Positions 11,108 to 22,291 of a stretch of DNA of 64,000 nt are shown piece after piece; within the stretch, counting starts at the first letter, position 1, and the number at the start of each line of letters is the position of its first letter. Location of the stretch: positions 28,594,667 through 28,658,666 of the forward strand of contig CM060125.1 of NCBI GenBank assembly GCA_030522415.1. Reading direction: 5' to 3'. This DNA comes from Channallabes apus. Taxonomy: Eukaryota; Chordata; Actinopteri; Siluriformes; Clariidae. Below the pieces are notes generated by a model. The model saw only the letters and a list, made by a program, of their open reading frames with translations, had not been told where the DNA came from and ran no database searches. Position numbers and translations under genes: made by a program.

Positions 11108-11566
11108 TATAGACTTTAACCCTGCTAAAATATTTATTTCTCCTGCATTGGTGATAAAATCAAAATAGTAGTTTACTTTTACAATAGAAACTGGTTTGCC
11201 TTGCATGAGTGACTTCTTATCAATATATTTGATAATACAGTATGTGTGGGGCAGCCAGGGGACGACCTTTTTACATATTCTACTCTATACAGTATAATAG
11301 AAATATTATAGAGGAAAAAAAATAGGAATTGTGTTTAAAAGCTTAGATAGAATTTTGTTTGGGGAAAATAATATGTTAATAAACAAAACCACATGTCTGT
11401 TCTGTGTTCCAATAACTCCATCAGATCAGGGCATTTACTGTATAAGGTATTTTACACATCTTAAAAGTTATCTTAACTACCAGGTTTCTTAAACTGGATC
11501 TTTATGCATCATGTTCTTTGTGAAAATAAAGCATAGGCAAAGGTATGAAGCTCTTTCGGTAAAATA
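11108..11566. other. nrg3 intron, nothing recognised
   Basis: AT-rich intronic sequence without a gene or a recognisable repeat. Confidence 0.5.
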
Positions 11567-11760
11567 CAGTGGTGTGAAAAACTATTTGCCCCCCTCCTGA
11601 TTTCTTATTCTTTTGCATGTTTGTCACACAAAATGTTTCTGATCATCAAACACATTTAACTATTAGTCAAAGATAACACAAGTAAACACAAAATGCAGTT
11701 TTTAAATGAGGGTTTTATTATTTAGGGAGAAAAAAAAAAATCCAACCCTACATGGCCCTG
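11567..11760. mobile_element. Solo end of the Tc1 family seen at 49.8, 53.0 and 61.4 kb
   Basis: 194 bp begin CAGTGGTGTGAAAAACTATT and run into the inner repeat block, stopping at CATGGCCCTG. This equals the terminal ~195 bp of the longer Tc1 copies. TA dinucleotides flank both sides (11565-11566 and 11761-11762). No transposase sequence is present. Confidence 0.85.
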
Positions 11761-11762
11761 TA

Positions 11763-12789
11763 TTCATGATGCTAGTGTTATAGGCAGTGACATCTTATGG
11801 ATGTTTGACTCGACATGTAATTTCTGCCTTACTGTACAGTACATGTTGGTCCGTTGCTTACACAAGTCAATCCATGTGTATAGTTGGATTTTCGTATATT
11901 ATTATAAGGACCTTGGTGAATTGGTCGAGCGAAGAAGAGTCTTTTAAATGTTCATGCTACTGTATAGACGTGTTATGATGTTTATAATTTTCTGCAGTTG
12001 ACTTCCTGGTCGCCAGGCTTACGTTATTGGCCCTCACTAATAACATTTTAAACTACTTTATTATTACATTTACTTGCCACTTATATTTTCTTTTCATGTC
12101 CTTTTGCTGAAACAATTCTCATTTTACACAAACTGTATCAAATGTTAAAACCATTAGACACTCAGCACATCACAGTAAGCCACGCACACAATTCCCACGT
12201 CAGGATAAAACCCCAAATCACTTGATGACACAGTTTCAGATCTAACAACAGAAAACAAGAGGATGAACCCAGTCACTTGAGGGGACTATTAGCATTTGAG
12301 CAAGAGAGAAGCATAGTCCTGACAGAACAAACACAAAATGGCTGTTTTGTTTTCTTTTTTAATTCAAATAAATCAGGACAGAGAACTTTAGCACAGTAGA
12401 TCAGTATATCACAGTAAGCCTAGATTATAATTTAGATCTCACGCAAGGCTTGACATCAACCACCTAATTAGTAAGTGATTTGTGCTTGGCAAAAATGAGC
12501 AAACTAGATAAAAAAACATTAAGAATCATAGCTTATCCAGGGGTTGGAATTAATGAATCTGGATGGAACACTAAAAGTACACTAAATAACACTAAAAGTA
12601 AACTTAATACAACCTGAATATAATCACAGTAAGTCAGTAATTACACACCAGAGGCGACTAATTAGCAATTGGCAAGAAGAGAAGCACAATAATGAACAAA
12701 CTGTGCTAATCATGTAATATAAGTTACTATAAGTTAATATAAGTTAAGTTAGCCTTAAGAAAAACTTGGTGGGTTTTAGCACAGGCTGA
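11763..12789. other. nrg3 intron, nothing recognised
   Basis: About 1 kb of AT-rich intronic DNA. The motif CACAGTAAGCC recurs near 12170 and 12410. No gene was seen. Confidence 0.45.
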
Positions 12790-12980
12790 ACTGAGCTTGC
12801 GACACGAGACACAACAGAACCGCTATATTTAGAAACAGCCAGAGAAGGATCGCACGCACCTTTTTGTATTAACCAAAAAATTTCAGCCTCTTTTGAAACA
12901 AACTCCTTCGTCTCGCTGTTAAAAACATCCACATGCCGAGAATGAAGAACACCATGCCGTCGATATGCTCCATAGCAAAA
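12785..12980 (-). mobile_element. PIF/Harbinger-like element, internal fragment
   Basis: Matches the interior of the elements at 23494 and 59022, including the minus-strand frame that starts MEHIDGMVFF in those copies. Here the frame is shortened by a deletion (CTTTGGCTGCCAT missing near 12883). Both terminal repeats are absent. It is a decayed fragment. Confidence 0.75.
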
Positions 12981-14028
12981 ATATTGTCCATTTTGTATTA
13001 TACAATTTTGCATTTTGTATTATAAATGTTTTGTATTTTCTCTTGTATTAAACGCAAGTGTGTCCCTGCGTCAAAAAAAAAAATTCTTTTCTAGGGTTCA
13101 GTTATCTTTTCTTGAACACAACATGGCTATAGATATGCAAACTTGGCTAAGTATATTTATGGTTGGATAACTATACAAACCTGGCTAACTATACTAACAG
13201 TCAAAGAGGCAAAAGACATATAAAACAATTATTATTGTTAAAAATAATTATTGGGTGCTATTTACAGTAAGATTACATAATGTTCCTCAAAAATGTAAAT
13301 TTGCACATCTTTTTGTTTTCTCACAGTTTTGTGTTTTTTTTTATTATTTTTTTTTTTATATGCGTGTAAGTAAGACGCATCAGGGCTAGAATTAGCAAGA
13401 TGCGGCAAAGTGAATTACAGGCTCACTTCAGACCACTAAGTCAGTCATCGCCGTATATAATGTTATAGTAGTATAGCTTTAAAAACACACACACACACAC
13501 AATCATATAAAATGGGTTTTATTTATTTATTTCTTTTTTTGCCATCTTCAAGGTCAACTAAGCTTGCAGGTAAATATTATACTGTAGCTCTTTTTTTTTC
13601 AAATCTACATTTAAATCTCTCTCTCTCTCTCTCTTCTATTTTCTAACCGAAAGCGCAGCACTATGCTAGAGGCAGTCCATGTCTCCTCCTGCTTCTGGGC
13701 AAGCATAGCAGGAATAAAGTGCAGCTGTCAGTCATGTCTTATGGAGCAGAACGGCGAGAAGAACAGCCGTGCGATTTCAATAAAGCATCTAATATAATGA
13801 CATGACTGACTGAGCATCCTGATGATGCTAAAAACCTTAAAGGAGTGCCATCGCTGTTCAATGATGAGTTTAATGTGCGGGAAGAAAGCCACAGTGTGTC
13901 ATTATTTGTGAAGCGTGACTTTATGTCTTTATATATATTTGTGGTTTTGGATAAGGGTAAATGTGCACCTGTGTTATCGTAAAGCTTTATAACTTATAAC
14001 TTTATAACTTGTGCGCTGCCCCCTGTAG
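12981..14028. other. nrg3 intron with small microsatellites
   Basis: Contains a (CA)n at 13484-13501, a (CT)n at 13616-13634 and T-runs near 13330-13360. The stretch 13640-13910 is more complex than its surroundings but has no coding signal. The polypyrimidine tract and acceptor CCCCCTGTAG precede 14029. Confidence 0.55.
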
Positions 14029-14134
14029 GAGACGCAGGGAGAAGCTCCAGGCGCATCTGAAAGAAAGCCGAGGCCTGAAAAACTACAGCGTCAGCCAACC
14101 GTGCAAAGCTCACCCCGGCCTCCAGCTGCACAGT
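14029..14134 (+). CDS. nrg3: Neuregulin-3, cytoplasmic juxtamembrane exon
   Basis: This exon encodes the first part of the cytoplasmic tail: a basic RRREKLQAHLKES stretch followed by GLKNYSVSQPCKAHPGLQLHS. It corresponds to the human NRG3 segment in which a KQ-rich basic stretch precedes GKSYSLKAS and ends VQLQNY. The acceptor is CCCCTGTAG and the donor AGT|GTAAGT. The exon is 106 nt, entered in phase 2 from the transmembrane exon (completing a Lys codon) and left in phase 0. The local run of basic residues is a typical stop-transfer anchor. The first 35 residues are in frame and stop-free. It lies inside a larger unrelated open frame on the other strand, which is a shadow. Confidence 0.87.
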
Positions 14135-14301
14135 GTAAGTGTTTCGACCTGTTTTGTCTAACCAGCACTCCCCCCCCCCACCCCCCCTCCCGCCATATCA
14201 ACCACAATGACCAGTTAAATATGAGAGATGAAGTAGAGCAGTTAATCGTAGAAAATGAATTCCTCCCATAAATATACTGTATTATAAACGACTTTTGAAA
14301 T

Positions 14302-14650
14302 ATGAGGCGCATTCAAGTCAAACCAGGACTTTTGATTGTGCAGAACAACAAGAAAAATTTTTTGCCCTATATAACTCCCTGCTGCACTAATGCACTTATC
14401 CCAGTGCTTCACGAATACTTAGATACCATTAAATATCCCAAGTATTTACAAGATGATTGCAGTGGGCGAGGATTGTCTTTCACAGACCTACAGCCTTATT
14501 TAAAGCATTTGCAGCATTCGAATGTTTTACTGCACATAAGAGTCTCATCACTGTCCTGTGTTTGTAGTCTTCTGTAAAATGTCAATTGCTTTTATTCACC
14601 AGAAATTTCATCACACGTTTCATCACCGGTTCTACTTGAACAGCCCTTGT
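14302..14650 (-). mobile_element. Mariner-like element, short non-autonomous copy
   Basis: The left end GCGCATTCAAGTCAAACCAG and the right end CACCGGTTCTACTTGAACAG are inverted relatives. The stretch near the right end, TTCACCAGAAATTTCAT, is shared with the copies at 734 and 33398. There is no usable transposase frame. Confidence 0.65.
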
Positions 14651-15600
14651 GTTAACATTATGACGAGTTATACAGTATGTGCCTCCCTATCATTAAACTT
14701 GAAAAAATGAAGAATGCTTCTCCATTGCTACCAGTTGCAAGTGTGGTTTCGATATCAGGCCTATTCACTTAAAACTAAGAAACAGGAAAAACAACAGTAC
14801 ACGTACAGTATATACTGTAGGTATCTTTGAAAACACATTTCCTCCCCTGTGACTATTCACATGATGATTCCCGTGCCAGCCCAGTAGGTGGTGATAGTGC
14901 ATAGTAAAATGTAATGATAATGTAAGAAGTTGTATATTGAATTGTAAAAGGCTGCAAGTTTTAAAGAAACAAAACCAATATGGGTAAATATATGACTTCT
15001 ATTTATTTATTTATTCATTTGTTCATTATCTCTATACACTGTACAGTATACCGTGTGCTGCATACAGTACATGATTCTTCTCCACAATGCTGAACACTGT
15101 ATTAACTGTGTAGAACATCTCTGTATGCTGTATCATTACAAGGTGCAAAATCCCAGCTCCATGAAGGCATGGTGGGTTGAAGTTGATTAAAGTGGAAGAA
15201 CTCGAGTTCTTCGAGAACCTGCTCGTCACTCCCACTGAACATCACTGGGATGAACTGGACCTGGAGCCTCCTCTACATCCTGATATCAATGTTCTTTAGG
15301 GCCAAAATCTGGTGGAAAGTCTTCCCAGAACAGTGGCACCCAGTATAACATCAAACACCGGGGATGGGGTTAATGAATCTGAAATTAGATTTTCAACAAG
15401 GATATGAGAGTTAGCTATCACAGTCAACCATTAGGCTATTAAGAGTTTAATGTGGGTGGATTTATCCCTAAATCACAGCACTAAAACTGTTTTTCTAAAT
15501 CTTAAAATGTTAAGTTAAGATTTACTTAAAAATCCACTTTATCTCCCCCTAATGCCAGAAAGAAGAAAGTTCGAGTAGCTTTCTAGCTGCTAGCATTATA
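14651..15600. other. nrg3 intron, nothing recognised
   Basis: About 950 bp of intron. A short stretch at 15140-15350 (AGCTCCATGAAGGCATGG... to GGCACCCAGTATAACATC) is less AT-rich and may be an old repeat. No gene was seen. Confidence 0.4.
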
Positions 15601-15619
15601 TGTTCCATCCTGACATGTT

Positions 15620-15830
15620 AGATTGTGTTTGCGATACCATCTGTGTCGATCCCCATCAGCAGATTGTTTCAGATTGCCTCGTCCTCGTCATCGCCGTGCC
15701 CCCGAGAGCAGCTCTGTGAAATCAGGCGTTTCCGACAGATTGCTTTGTTCCCATTTATCGCCTTCCCGTTAGATTTCCGCTGACACGCCCGTCCTGTATA
15801 TGCATACTTACGTTATAACTTATTCAAATT
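15620..15830. promoter_or_regulatory. Candidate conserved non-coding element
   Basis: Complex, CpG-containing sequence (for example CGTCCTCGTCATCGCCGTG, then ATTTCCGCTGACACGCCCG) in an AT-rich intron. There is no open frame with splice sites. A regulatory role is inferred from composition only. Confidence 0.22.
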
Positions 15831-16249
15831 ACAGGTGTATTTGTTCTATCAGTCAAAGCCCAGTGACTCACGGAAGGTTTTAGCAAACAGATGAAGTGTC
15901 AGGAGACCTGCCGATGCCAGGGAGACTGATCAGCACTGCAAGAATAGATTGGAAAATAACATGAAGCTCAAACACTCAGGAATAATCCATCATTTTGCTT
16001 ATTATGTTTTTTTTTTTTTATATAATTATAATTGAAGAACCTGTGTGTACAGGTAATCACATGATCGATGATAGAGAAGCAGAGGTGTTGGAGGCATTGT
16101 GTGCGTGTGGTGTTTCACGAGTTGATGACTTTTTCAAAGCTTGATCAATAACAAGAGAAATATGTGTTTAATATGTGCGTCTCGCTTTGTGACCTCAGTG
16201 ACAAAAATGCACCTGTGTGATATCATAACTATACTCCCATAGCCATTTT

Positions 16250-16520
16250 TTCTCTGAATGCGGTCTGTGACTTGTCAAAAGCTGTGACAAGATCTATTTC
16301 CCATCACTCATGTTTTGTTAGAATCAAAACACTGGCTCCTTCGGCGCGAGCGCTCTCTCTGTTCCCAGTTCTCCACATAATTTCAGAGTGTATGAGCGTA
16401 ATCCTATCTGTGTGCTACATATTTCAGCGAGGTGATAAACAATATGAAACCGCAGTGGGCTACATTATCCAATTACGATGACACTAACGCCCTGCCGTAG
16501 CCCCCTGTTCACGCGTCAGT
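16250..16520. promoter_or_regulatory. Candidate conserved non-coding element with TGACA palindrome
   Basis: A complex block with a 7-bp inverted repeat, CTTGTCA at 16271-16277 and TGACAAG at 16285-16291, resembling paired MEIS/TGIF-type TGACA sites. Downstream are ATCCAATTACGATGACAC and CpGs. It lies 0.5 kb before the next nrg3 exon. Inference only. Confidence 0.25.
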
Positions 16521-17028
16521 ACGTCCCTAGTATTCTTCCTCACTTCCTCTCAATCTCATCTTTGCTGCTTGGTGGAGATTAAGTGCCACAGTGACAGGCA
16601 GATTATTCTCTGCTTTCTGCATTGTACAGATACAGGCTTGTTTTTTTTTTTGTTTTTGTTTTTTAAGAGAGGATTTTCAAAAAAGTGTGATATCTAATCA
16701 GGATTTAGTGCAGTGCTAATCAGTCAGCAGTTTACTGATGATTATGGCTTATAAGTAACCTGGGCACCATCTGAATCCACCAAGAAAGTTTTTTTAAGGC
16801 AATTTTATCATTATCGAGAAGAAACGAATGTCACGTTGATGGACAAAAGCTCTAAAATCTATTCATCAATTCATAATGAAACTAAGTGCATAACAAACAA
16901 CCTTGAAAACAACCTTGTATGAAGCTGACGCCGATCCGAATCTTTCAGTAAAATGTTTGCCTTTTAAACTTTTCATGCCTGTTGCAAACAACACTTTATT
17001 TCACTCTTTCACCCTTTCCATTCTGCAG

Positions 17029-17147
17029 TACTGCAAAAGCACAAGATCTCCGCTACACGGAAGCACCGTCCACCAATCCGGTTTTCCCCAGAGTTCTGCG
17101 ATGGCTTCTTCTTACACCAGGGGTTTGACAACAACCCGAAATCACAG
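17029..17147 (+). CDS. nrg3: Neuregulin-3, cytoplasmic exon
   Basis: The exon reads YCKSTRSPLHGSTVHQSG, then FPQSSAMASSYTRGLTTTRN and HR. It parallels the human NRG3 stretch that starts YSKVERHP, contains a MMESSFVGPQSF block and ends KHHR. The acceptor is CCATTCTGCAG and the donor CACAG|GTAAGG. The exon is 119 nt, entered in phase 0 and left in phase 2. It is Ser/Thr-rich and without predicted secondary structure, as expected of the intracellular tail, which in neuregulins can take part in back signalling. The match is modest over its length, so exon identity rests mainly on order, phase and the two ends. Confidence 0.83.
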
Positions 17148-17519
17148 GTAAGGAGTTATTCATCTCCTGCTTCCTGTTAGAGTTGTTTGTAGGCCAGACG
17201 GAACAAACTGCTGGATATGACAGGAAACATTTTTTAAACAAATATTGCTGAAACTGGTTTTAATTAGAAACAACAACAACAAAAACAAAAAAAGGAATAA
17301 TTTTTATTTACTGTAGGTGATTTTTTGGTCTGTGCTTGATGGAACAATTGCTGGATACAATGGCTAAATGGCTTGTTTAGCTACGTAGCTGGCTTGTTAA
17401 TGCGCTAGTTTCTATGTAGCATCTTAGCTCTGGGTTTATCAGACATGATATACATTCAGTTTTTGTCTTATCAGGTCCTGTAGCTAGCCAAGATTTTCAC
17501 GTTTAAGTTATATTAGCAT

Positions 17520-18027
17520 CAGAGGTGTCAAGTAACGAAGTACAAATACTTCGTTACCTTACTTAAGTAGAAATTTTGGGTATCTATACTTTACTGGAGT
17601 AATTATTTTTCAGCCGACTTTTTACTTCTACTCCTTACATTTTTAAGCAATTATCTGTACTTTCTACTCCTTACATTTTAAAAAGAGCCTCGTTACTCAA
17701 TTTTTATGATCAGAACGCGCAACCCCTCCGGTCACATGATCAGAACGCGCACAACGCCCCCCCCCCCCTCGTCACATGATCAGAACGCGCACAACGCCAT
17801 TCCCACCCACCCCCGGGCGCATGATCAGAAAGCGAGACCTTAATGCTTTTGTCGCCCCTCACGGTACTTTTACTTTTATACTTTAAGTAGTTTTGAAACC
17901 AGTACTTTTAAACTTTTACTTAAGTAAAAAGCTTGGGTTGATACTTCAACTTCTAAAGAAGTATTTTTGAACCCTAGTATCTATACTTCTACTCAAGTAA
18001 TGAATGTGAATACTTTTGACACCACTG
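17520..18027 (+). mobile_element. Non-autonomous hAT transposon with perfect 8-bp target duplication
   Basis: The element starts CAGAGGTGTCAAGTAACG and ends TACTTTTGACACCACTG, giving hAT-type CAG...CTG termini. It is bracketed by the 8-bp duplication ATTAGCAT (17512-17519 and 18028-18035). Long subterminal regions are rich in AAGTA/TACTT motifs. The middle (about 17707-17845) has three imperfect copies of a GATCAGAACGCGC unit. No transposase is encoded. It is the same family, in opposite orientation, as the 6.7-kb element at 48893. Confidence 0.93.
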
Positions 18028-18115
18028 ATTAGCATGCTAGCAAACTGCTTCATATAAGCAATGTCATGTTCTCATATGGTCTCAGGAGAGAAATTCAGGT
18101 CTAAAGAGGATATAC

Positions 18116-18600
18116 AGGGGTACCCTGGCATACAAACTTCCCACCTTTAGGAATTTTCAGCTTAAGAACTGAAATTTAGCAAGACAAGCTGAACAGAACG
18201 CCTGCTAAGTTGCAGGTACATCCGGGGGCCATTCAAAGCTTGTTTGCATCAGTGGAATGCCGAGCGAAGTTTAGAGTTTACATATTTTTACCATTTTCTG
18301 CAAATTCAATGAAGATAAGTCCCAAGAACATCATTAAGAACGGTAGCAAGAAAATAAGGGAGTCACTTTCAGTTTGGTTTTTAAGCTGACGGTGCCCTGA
18401 GGAATCATAAATTAAGGTTAAGTACTGTAAGGTTTAATGTCTATTTATTTCATATTTTACTTTTGATTTGTTTTGATTGTTCTTAAATGCAAAATTATCA
18501 TTATAGTGTTGGAAATTGGTAATATTTTTATGTTACTGGAAAGGATTATCTGCATTCATATCATTACCTATACAAGTAAGTTTTACCTTAAGAACTCGCC
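18116..18600 (+). mobile_element. Fossil Tc1/mariner-type element
   Basis: It starts with a degraded terminus GGGGTACCCTGGCATACAAA and shares its body with 41360-41660 in reverse orientation. Shared blocks include TTAAGGTTAAGT, ATGTCTATTTATTTCATATT and GGATTATCTGCATT. No frame survives. Confidence 0.6.
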
Positions 18601-18819
18601 TCTGGAACAAGTGTTATTTGTATGCAGATGTACAGTACCACTGTAGTAGTAGTAGAAACATATTTTAACTCGTTTGCAAACCAGCATGGTAGCCAATGAA
18701 ACATTATATTTCTCAGAACAGACTGAATCCCATAAAACTCTTCATGGTTTGAAAATTGCAAAGTTGATATTCTCAAGTAAAGGCTAATAGGTATATAATA
18801 TATGCAAATCCATAAGAAA

Positions 18820-19310
18820 ATGCTAAAAAATGTGCATCATTGCCGTTACTGGCTGTGAGCAGCGAGCATTAAGTGGACGTATTGCGCTCACCTCAGTGAA
18901 AATGTCTGGGCTTGTTTATCACTGGCATGACTATGGCCTTCTAGACACCCTCATGATGATAATGGCTATCGTAATGACATGCCATGAAGGCGCGCGCGAG
19001 ATGCAAACTCGCCGTAATGTGTAGAAATTACACCCGGTGAAATTATATTAACTCCGTAGCCAGTTGTAATTGGAATTTTATTGAACAGTAAAAAGAATGA
19101 TAGTAATTGTAATTGGTGATAAACATGTTAAATGCGGGCTTCTGTTTGCGACGCACAGTGGAGGAGCGACAAATTGAGACGGATCGAAATAAATCGGACT
19201 CCCACCGCATGCCAGCTCGTTTAACCGACTGTTACGGAGTTAAAACCCGACGTTTGATTACGTTGTTCCACACAAAGCTCCTGCTGTGATGTTTATGGAG
19301 TAAGATTGAC
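18820..19310. promoter_or_regulatory. Candidate conserved non-coding element rich in TAATTG sites
   Basis: Complex sequence with repeated homeodomain-type cores: TTGTAATTGGAATTT near 19062 and TAGTAATTGTAATTGGTGAT at 19101. A CpG-rich stretch (GAAGGCGCGCGCGAGATG) and GCATGCCAGCTCG are also present. It is not an exon in any frame with splice sites. An enhancer role is inferred. Confidence 0.3.
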
Positions 19311-19570
19311 CTTGCTATCTTTCTGGCTGTGTCCCAGGCAGCTTCATATAATAGTTTGCTTTGTTGAAAATTAAACAAATCAGTGAAGTTTCTATCAATT
19401 TACTTTTTTGTTCTTTTTTTCCCTCCTAATTTGGATTTTCATGCCTCAGGGCCGCAAGTCTAATGAAAGTCATTGTTAGACATTTGCCTTATTTCGTGTT
19501 TTGTTGAGGCCTGAGCTAATGTGCAGCTTTTGTGAATCTCATGCCTGATTGCATATTTCAGTTCCCCTGG
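19311..19570. other. nrg3 intron, nothing recognised
   Basis: Short intronic stretch leading into the minisatellite. Confidence 0.4.
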
Positions 19571-19940
19571 AAACTTAGATGGTTGCTATGGTGTTTTCAC
19601 TAGTATTGAGGATCTTCCATGGTGGTTACGTTGTAATCTTAGATGGTTGCTCTGGAGTTCCAGCTTGACTGTGAGTGTCTCCAAGTGGTTATTTCAGAAT
19701 GAAATATGGTTGCTATATTGTTTTAGATGATTGTGATGTCTTTCCGGTGGTTACACTGAAATCTTAGATGGTTGCTATGGTGTTTTTATTGACATTGAGG
19801 GTGATCCAGATGGTTACTTTGGAATCTGAGAGGATTGTTTGAGCTGATTATGAGGGTTTTTCTACAGTAGGTGTCTAAACTAAAATATTTGATGGTTGCT
19901 GTGGTGTTTTAGCTGGTTGTGAGGGTCTTCCTGAATATTA

Positions 19941-20640
19941 GGCTGAATCCCATTTCTACCCCTTACCCCTTCACATAGCCCTACCCCTCCGTTTGGCGCG
20001 TTCACGTGAAGGGGTAGGGGTGTCTCATTTCTCTTTTGGTTGGAGGGGGAGGGGGAAGGGGAAGGGCCAGATAGCCCTTCAAACGAAGATTTTTCAGGAC
20101 CTCACTTCAAACGAAGGGCTAAGAGAAATTTTCAACATGGCGGCTCACTCGAGCAAACAGACCCATAAATGTAAATTTTTGCCATAAATAAAGATTTTTA
20201 TGACAAGTTTTCATTATATGTATATTACCTCTAGTCTTGTGTTTGTGTTTATGGTGATGTTCTGTAAAGAAATGTTTGCAAAAAAATCGCTAAAGTTTGC
20301 TAGCGGCTAGCACCGATTGCACGATATTACAAATATATATTTTATTTTTATATATTTTTATAATTTATATTATGTATAGGGATGAAATACGGCGCGAAAA
20401 TACTTTGGGAGTGAGTAATCTCTCTTATTGCAATGTGTGATAAACATCGGCGCATGTCCTTTAACGTAACATTAGGAACTAGTGACAACGTATGATGACG
20501 TATAACAGTGTTGTAGTGGTGTCCCATTTCTTAGGGGAAAAATTTAAACCCTTCCCCTTTCCACTTCGTTTCAAGGGACAAGGGGAAGGGGAAGGGGTAG
20601 GGGAAGGGGAAGGGGTAGAAAATAGAAATGGGATTCAGCC
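19941..20640. mobile_element. 700-bp non-autonomous PIF/Harbinger-type element
   Basis: The termini are inverted: GGCTGAATCCCATTTCTA at the left and TAGAAATGGGATTCAGCC at the right, with subterminal runs of (GGGGAA/GGGGTA). A 3-bp TTA duplication (19938-19940 and 20641-20643) fits the TWA target choice of PIF/Harbinger elements. It sits inside the minisatellite. An internal AATAAA follows CATGGCGGCTCACTCG, but no transposase is encoded. Confidence 0.8.
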
Positions 20641-20741
20641 TTACTCTGGGTCCTTAGATGGTTGTTATGGTGTACTTTCTGGTCTTGAAGGTGTCACAGC
20701 TAGTTTTGAGGGGTTTATGGTTACAGTACTCTGGAAGCTTA

Positions 20742-21087
20742 GGGTGGTGCGGTGGTGTAGTGGTTAGCACTGTCGCCTTGCACCTCCAGGGTCTGGGTTC
20801 GATTCCCGTCTCTGTGTGCATGGAGTTTGCATGTTCTCCCCGTGCTTGGTGGGTTTCCTCCGGGTACTCCGGTTTCCTCCCACAGTCCAAAGATATGCAG
20901 GTTAGGCTAATTGGCGTTCCCAAATTGCCCGTAGTGTGTGATTGGGTGTGTGTATGTGTGTGTGCCCTGCGATGGATTGGCACCCTGTCCAGGGTGTACC
21001 CCGCCTAGTGCCCGAAGTCTCCTGGGATAGGCTCCAGGTCCCCCACGACCCTGAACACAGGATTAAGCGGTATAGAAAATGAATGAA
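20742..21087 (+). mobile_element. Full-length ATGA-family SINE
   Basis: Intact head, body and 3' domain ending TAGAAAATGAATGAA. The flanks TACTCTGGAAGCTTA (20727-20741) and TACTCTGGAATCTTT (from 21088) are a target duplication that has since mutated. It is inserted within the 63-bp minisatellite. Confidence 0.9.
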
Positions 21088-21395
21088 TACTCTGGAATCT
21101 TTGTGTTTTAGTTGATTATGAAGGTGGTCCATGTGATTACTTTAGAATCTTAGATGGTTTCTGTGGAAATGCAGCTGATTTAGTGAGTCTTACACTTGGT
21201 TACTCCGTAATCTGAGTTGGTTGATATGGTTTTCCAGCTGGTTGTGAGAGTCTTCTACTGTAGGTGATTACTTTGGAACCTTAGATGGTTGTTGCGGCGT
21301 TCAAGCTAGTTGTGAAGGTCTGTCCAATTGTGATTTCAGGTGGTTATTCTGAAGTCTTTGATGGTTGCTGTTTATTCTTTGGAGGGTTCAGCGTT

Positions 21396-22290
21396 TTTGT
21401 TTTTATTTTAACAGTTTGCTTGTTACATTGCAAAAGGGAACAGTTATTTTCTCCTCCACAGTATACCCAGAGGGTTACAATCATTCAGCAGAATCTATCA
21501 TAGACATTGTGTTTGTTGTGACTAACAGCTGAGGTTCTCAGTCAATTATTACACTTCATTTATTGCTGCCCCCTACTGCTTTCACATAATATCCAAGCAC
21601 GCAGCACTCTGGCTTATTATTCAACAGCAGAAAATGTACAATTTAAACTGTTTACTGAGTATTATAGAGAATTATAAGTAATGCAGGGGAGAAAAATTGT
21701 TTATAGTAATGCTCTGGGTTTTATTTTAGATCACAGTATTTCATAATCAGAATTCTTGATTATAATCGGTTAAGAGGTGTTTCTGTGTAGGTGTTCCTAG
21801 AAAAGCAGCTCAGACAATAGTGCAGCTACAAATCACACATTATTACAAGACTGTGATCAAGAACTTGCATTGGAGTCACCACTAAAGTATTAACTTTAAG
21901 TAAGTACTGGCACACAGAAACGTCTTCCGAACAGAAGTGTTTTTCTTTTTCACAGGCCAAGCTTTTGTTTTTTAAATGAAGCTGGTATGGACCGGATGTT
22001 CTGCAGTTGTTCCACAACATTAACTGTATCTTTAAATGGATAACAAATTATGATGTGATGTTTTTGATGAGTGAAAAATTCAACTGTTAGTAAATTGCTG
22101 TTGTATAAGATGAAGAAAAACAGGCTGTATCAGGGTTAAGCTATGCTACGCTACTCTTTGTCATGTGTCCATGTCTGTCCAATGTTGCTTAGTTTCCTTT
22201 AACAGCGCATCCCGATGTATGCTGTTTTTTCCAATGTTGCTCTGAGTGAGTTTAAAATAGATTATCTCTTACATTTGGATCAGAACACCG
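21396..22290. other. nrg3 intron, nothing recognised
   Basis: About 900 bp of AT-rich intron with no gene or repeat identified. Confidence 0.45.
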
Positions 22291-22291
22291 C

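Larger units (their letters stand above)
19571..21395 (+). repeat. ~63-bp minisatellite, interrupted by two transposons
   Basis: Degenerate tandem units share CTTAGATGGTTGCTATGG near one end and GGTGGTTACTTTGGAATC near the other. Successive unit starts at about 19574, 19638, 19701, 19763, 19826 and 19887 are 61-64 bp apart. The array resumes after the insertions at 20641 and 21088 and fades out near 21395, for roughly 13 units. Divergence between units is high, so the array is old. Confidence 0.85.

Noticed and set aside
20654..21132. Frames of 71-116 codons over the SINE copies
   Set aside because: They recur with each SINE copy (for example at 10744-11068) and are chance translations of the repeat.
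19571..21395. CRISPR-like array
   Set aside because: Whole ~63-bp units repeat and diverge together with no constant-repeat and variable-spacer pattern, and the genome is a vertebrate.
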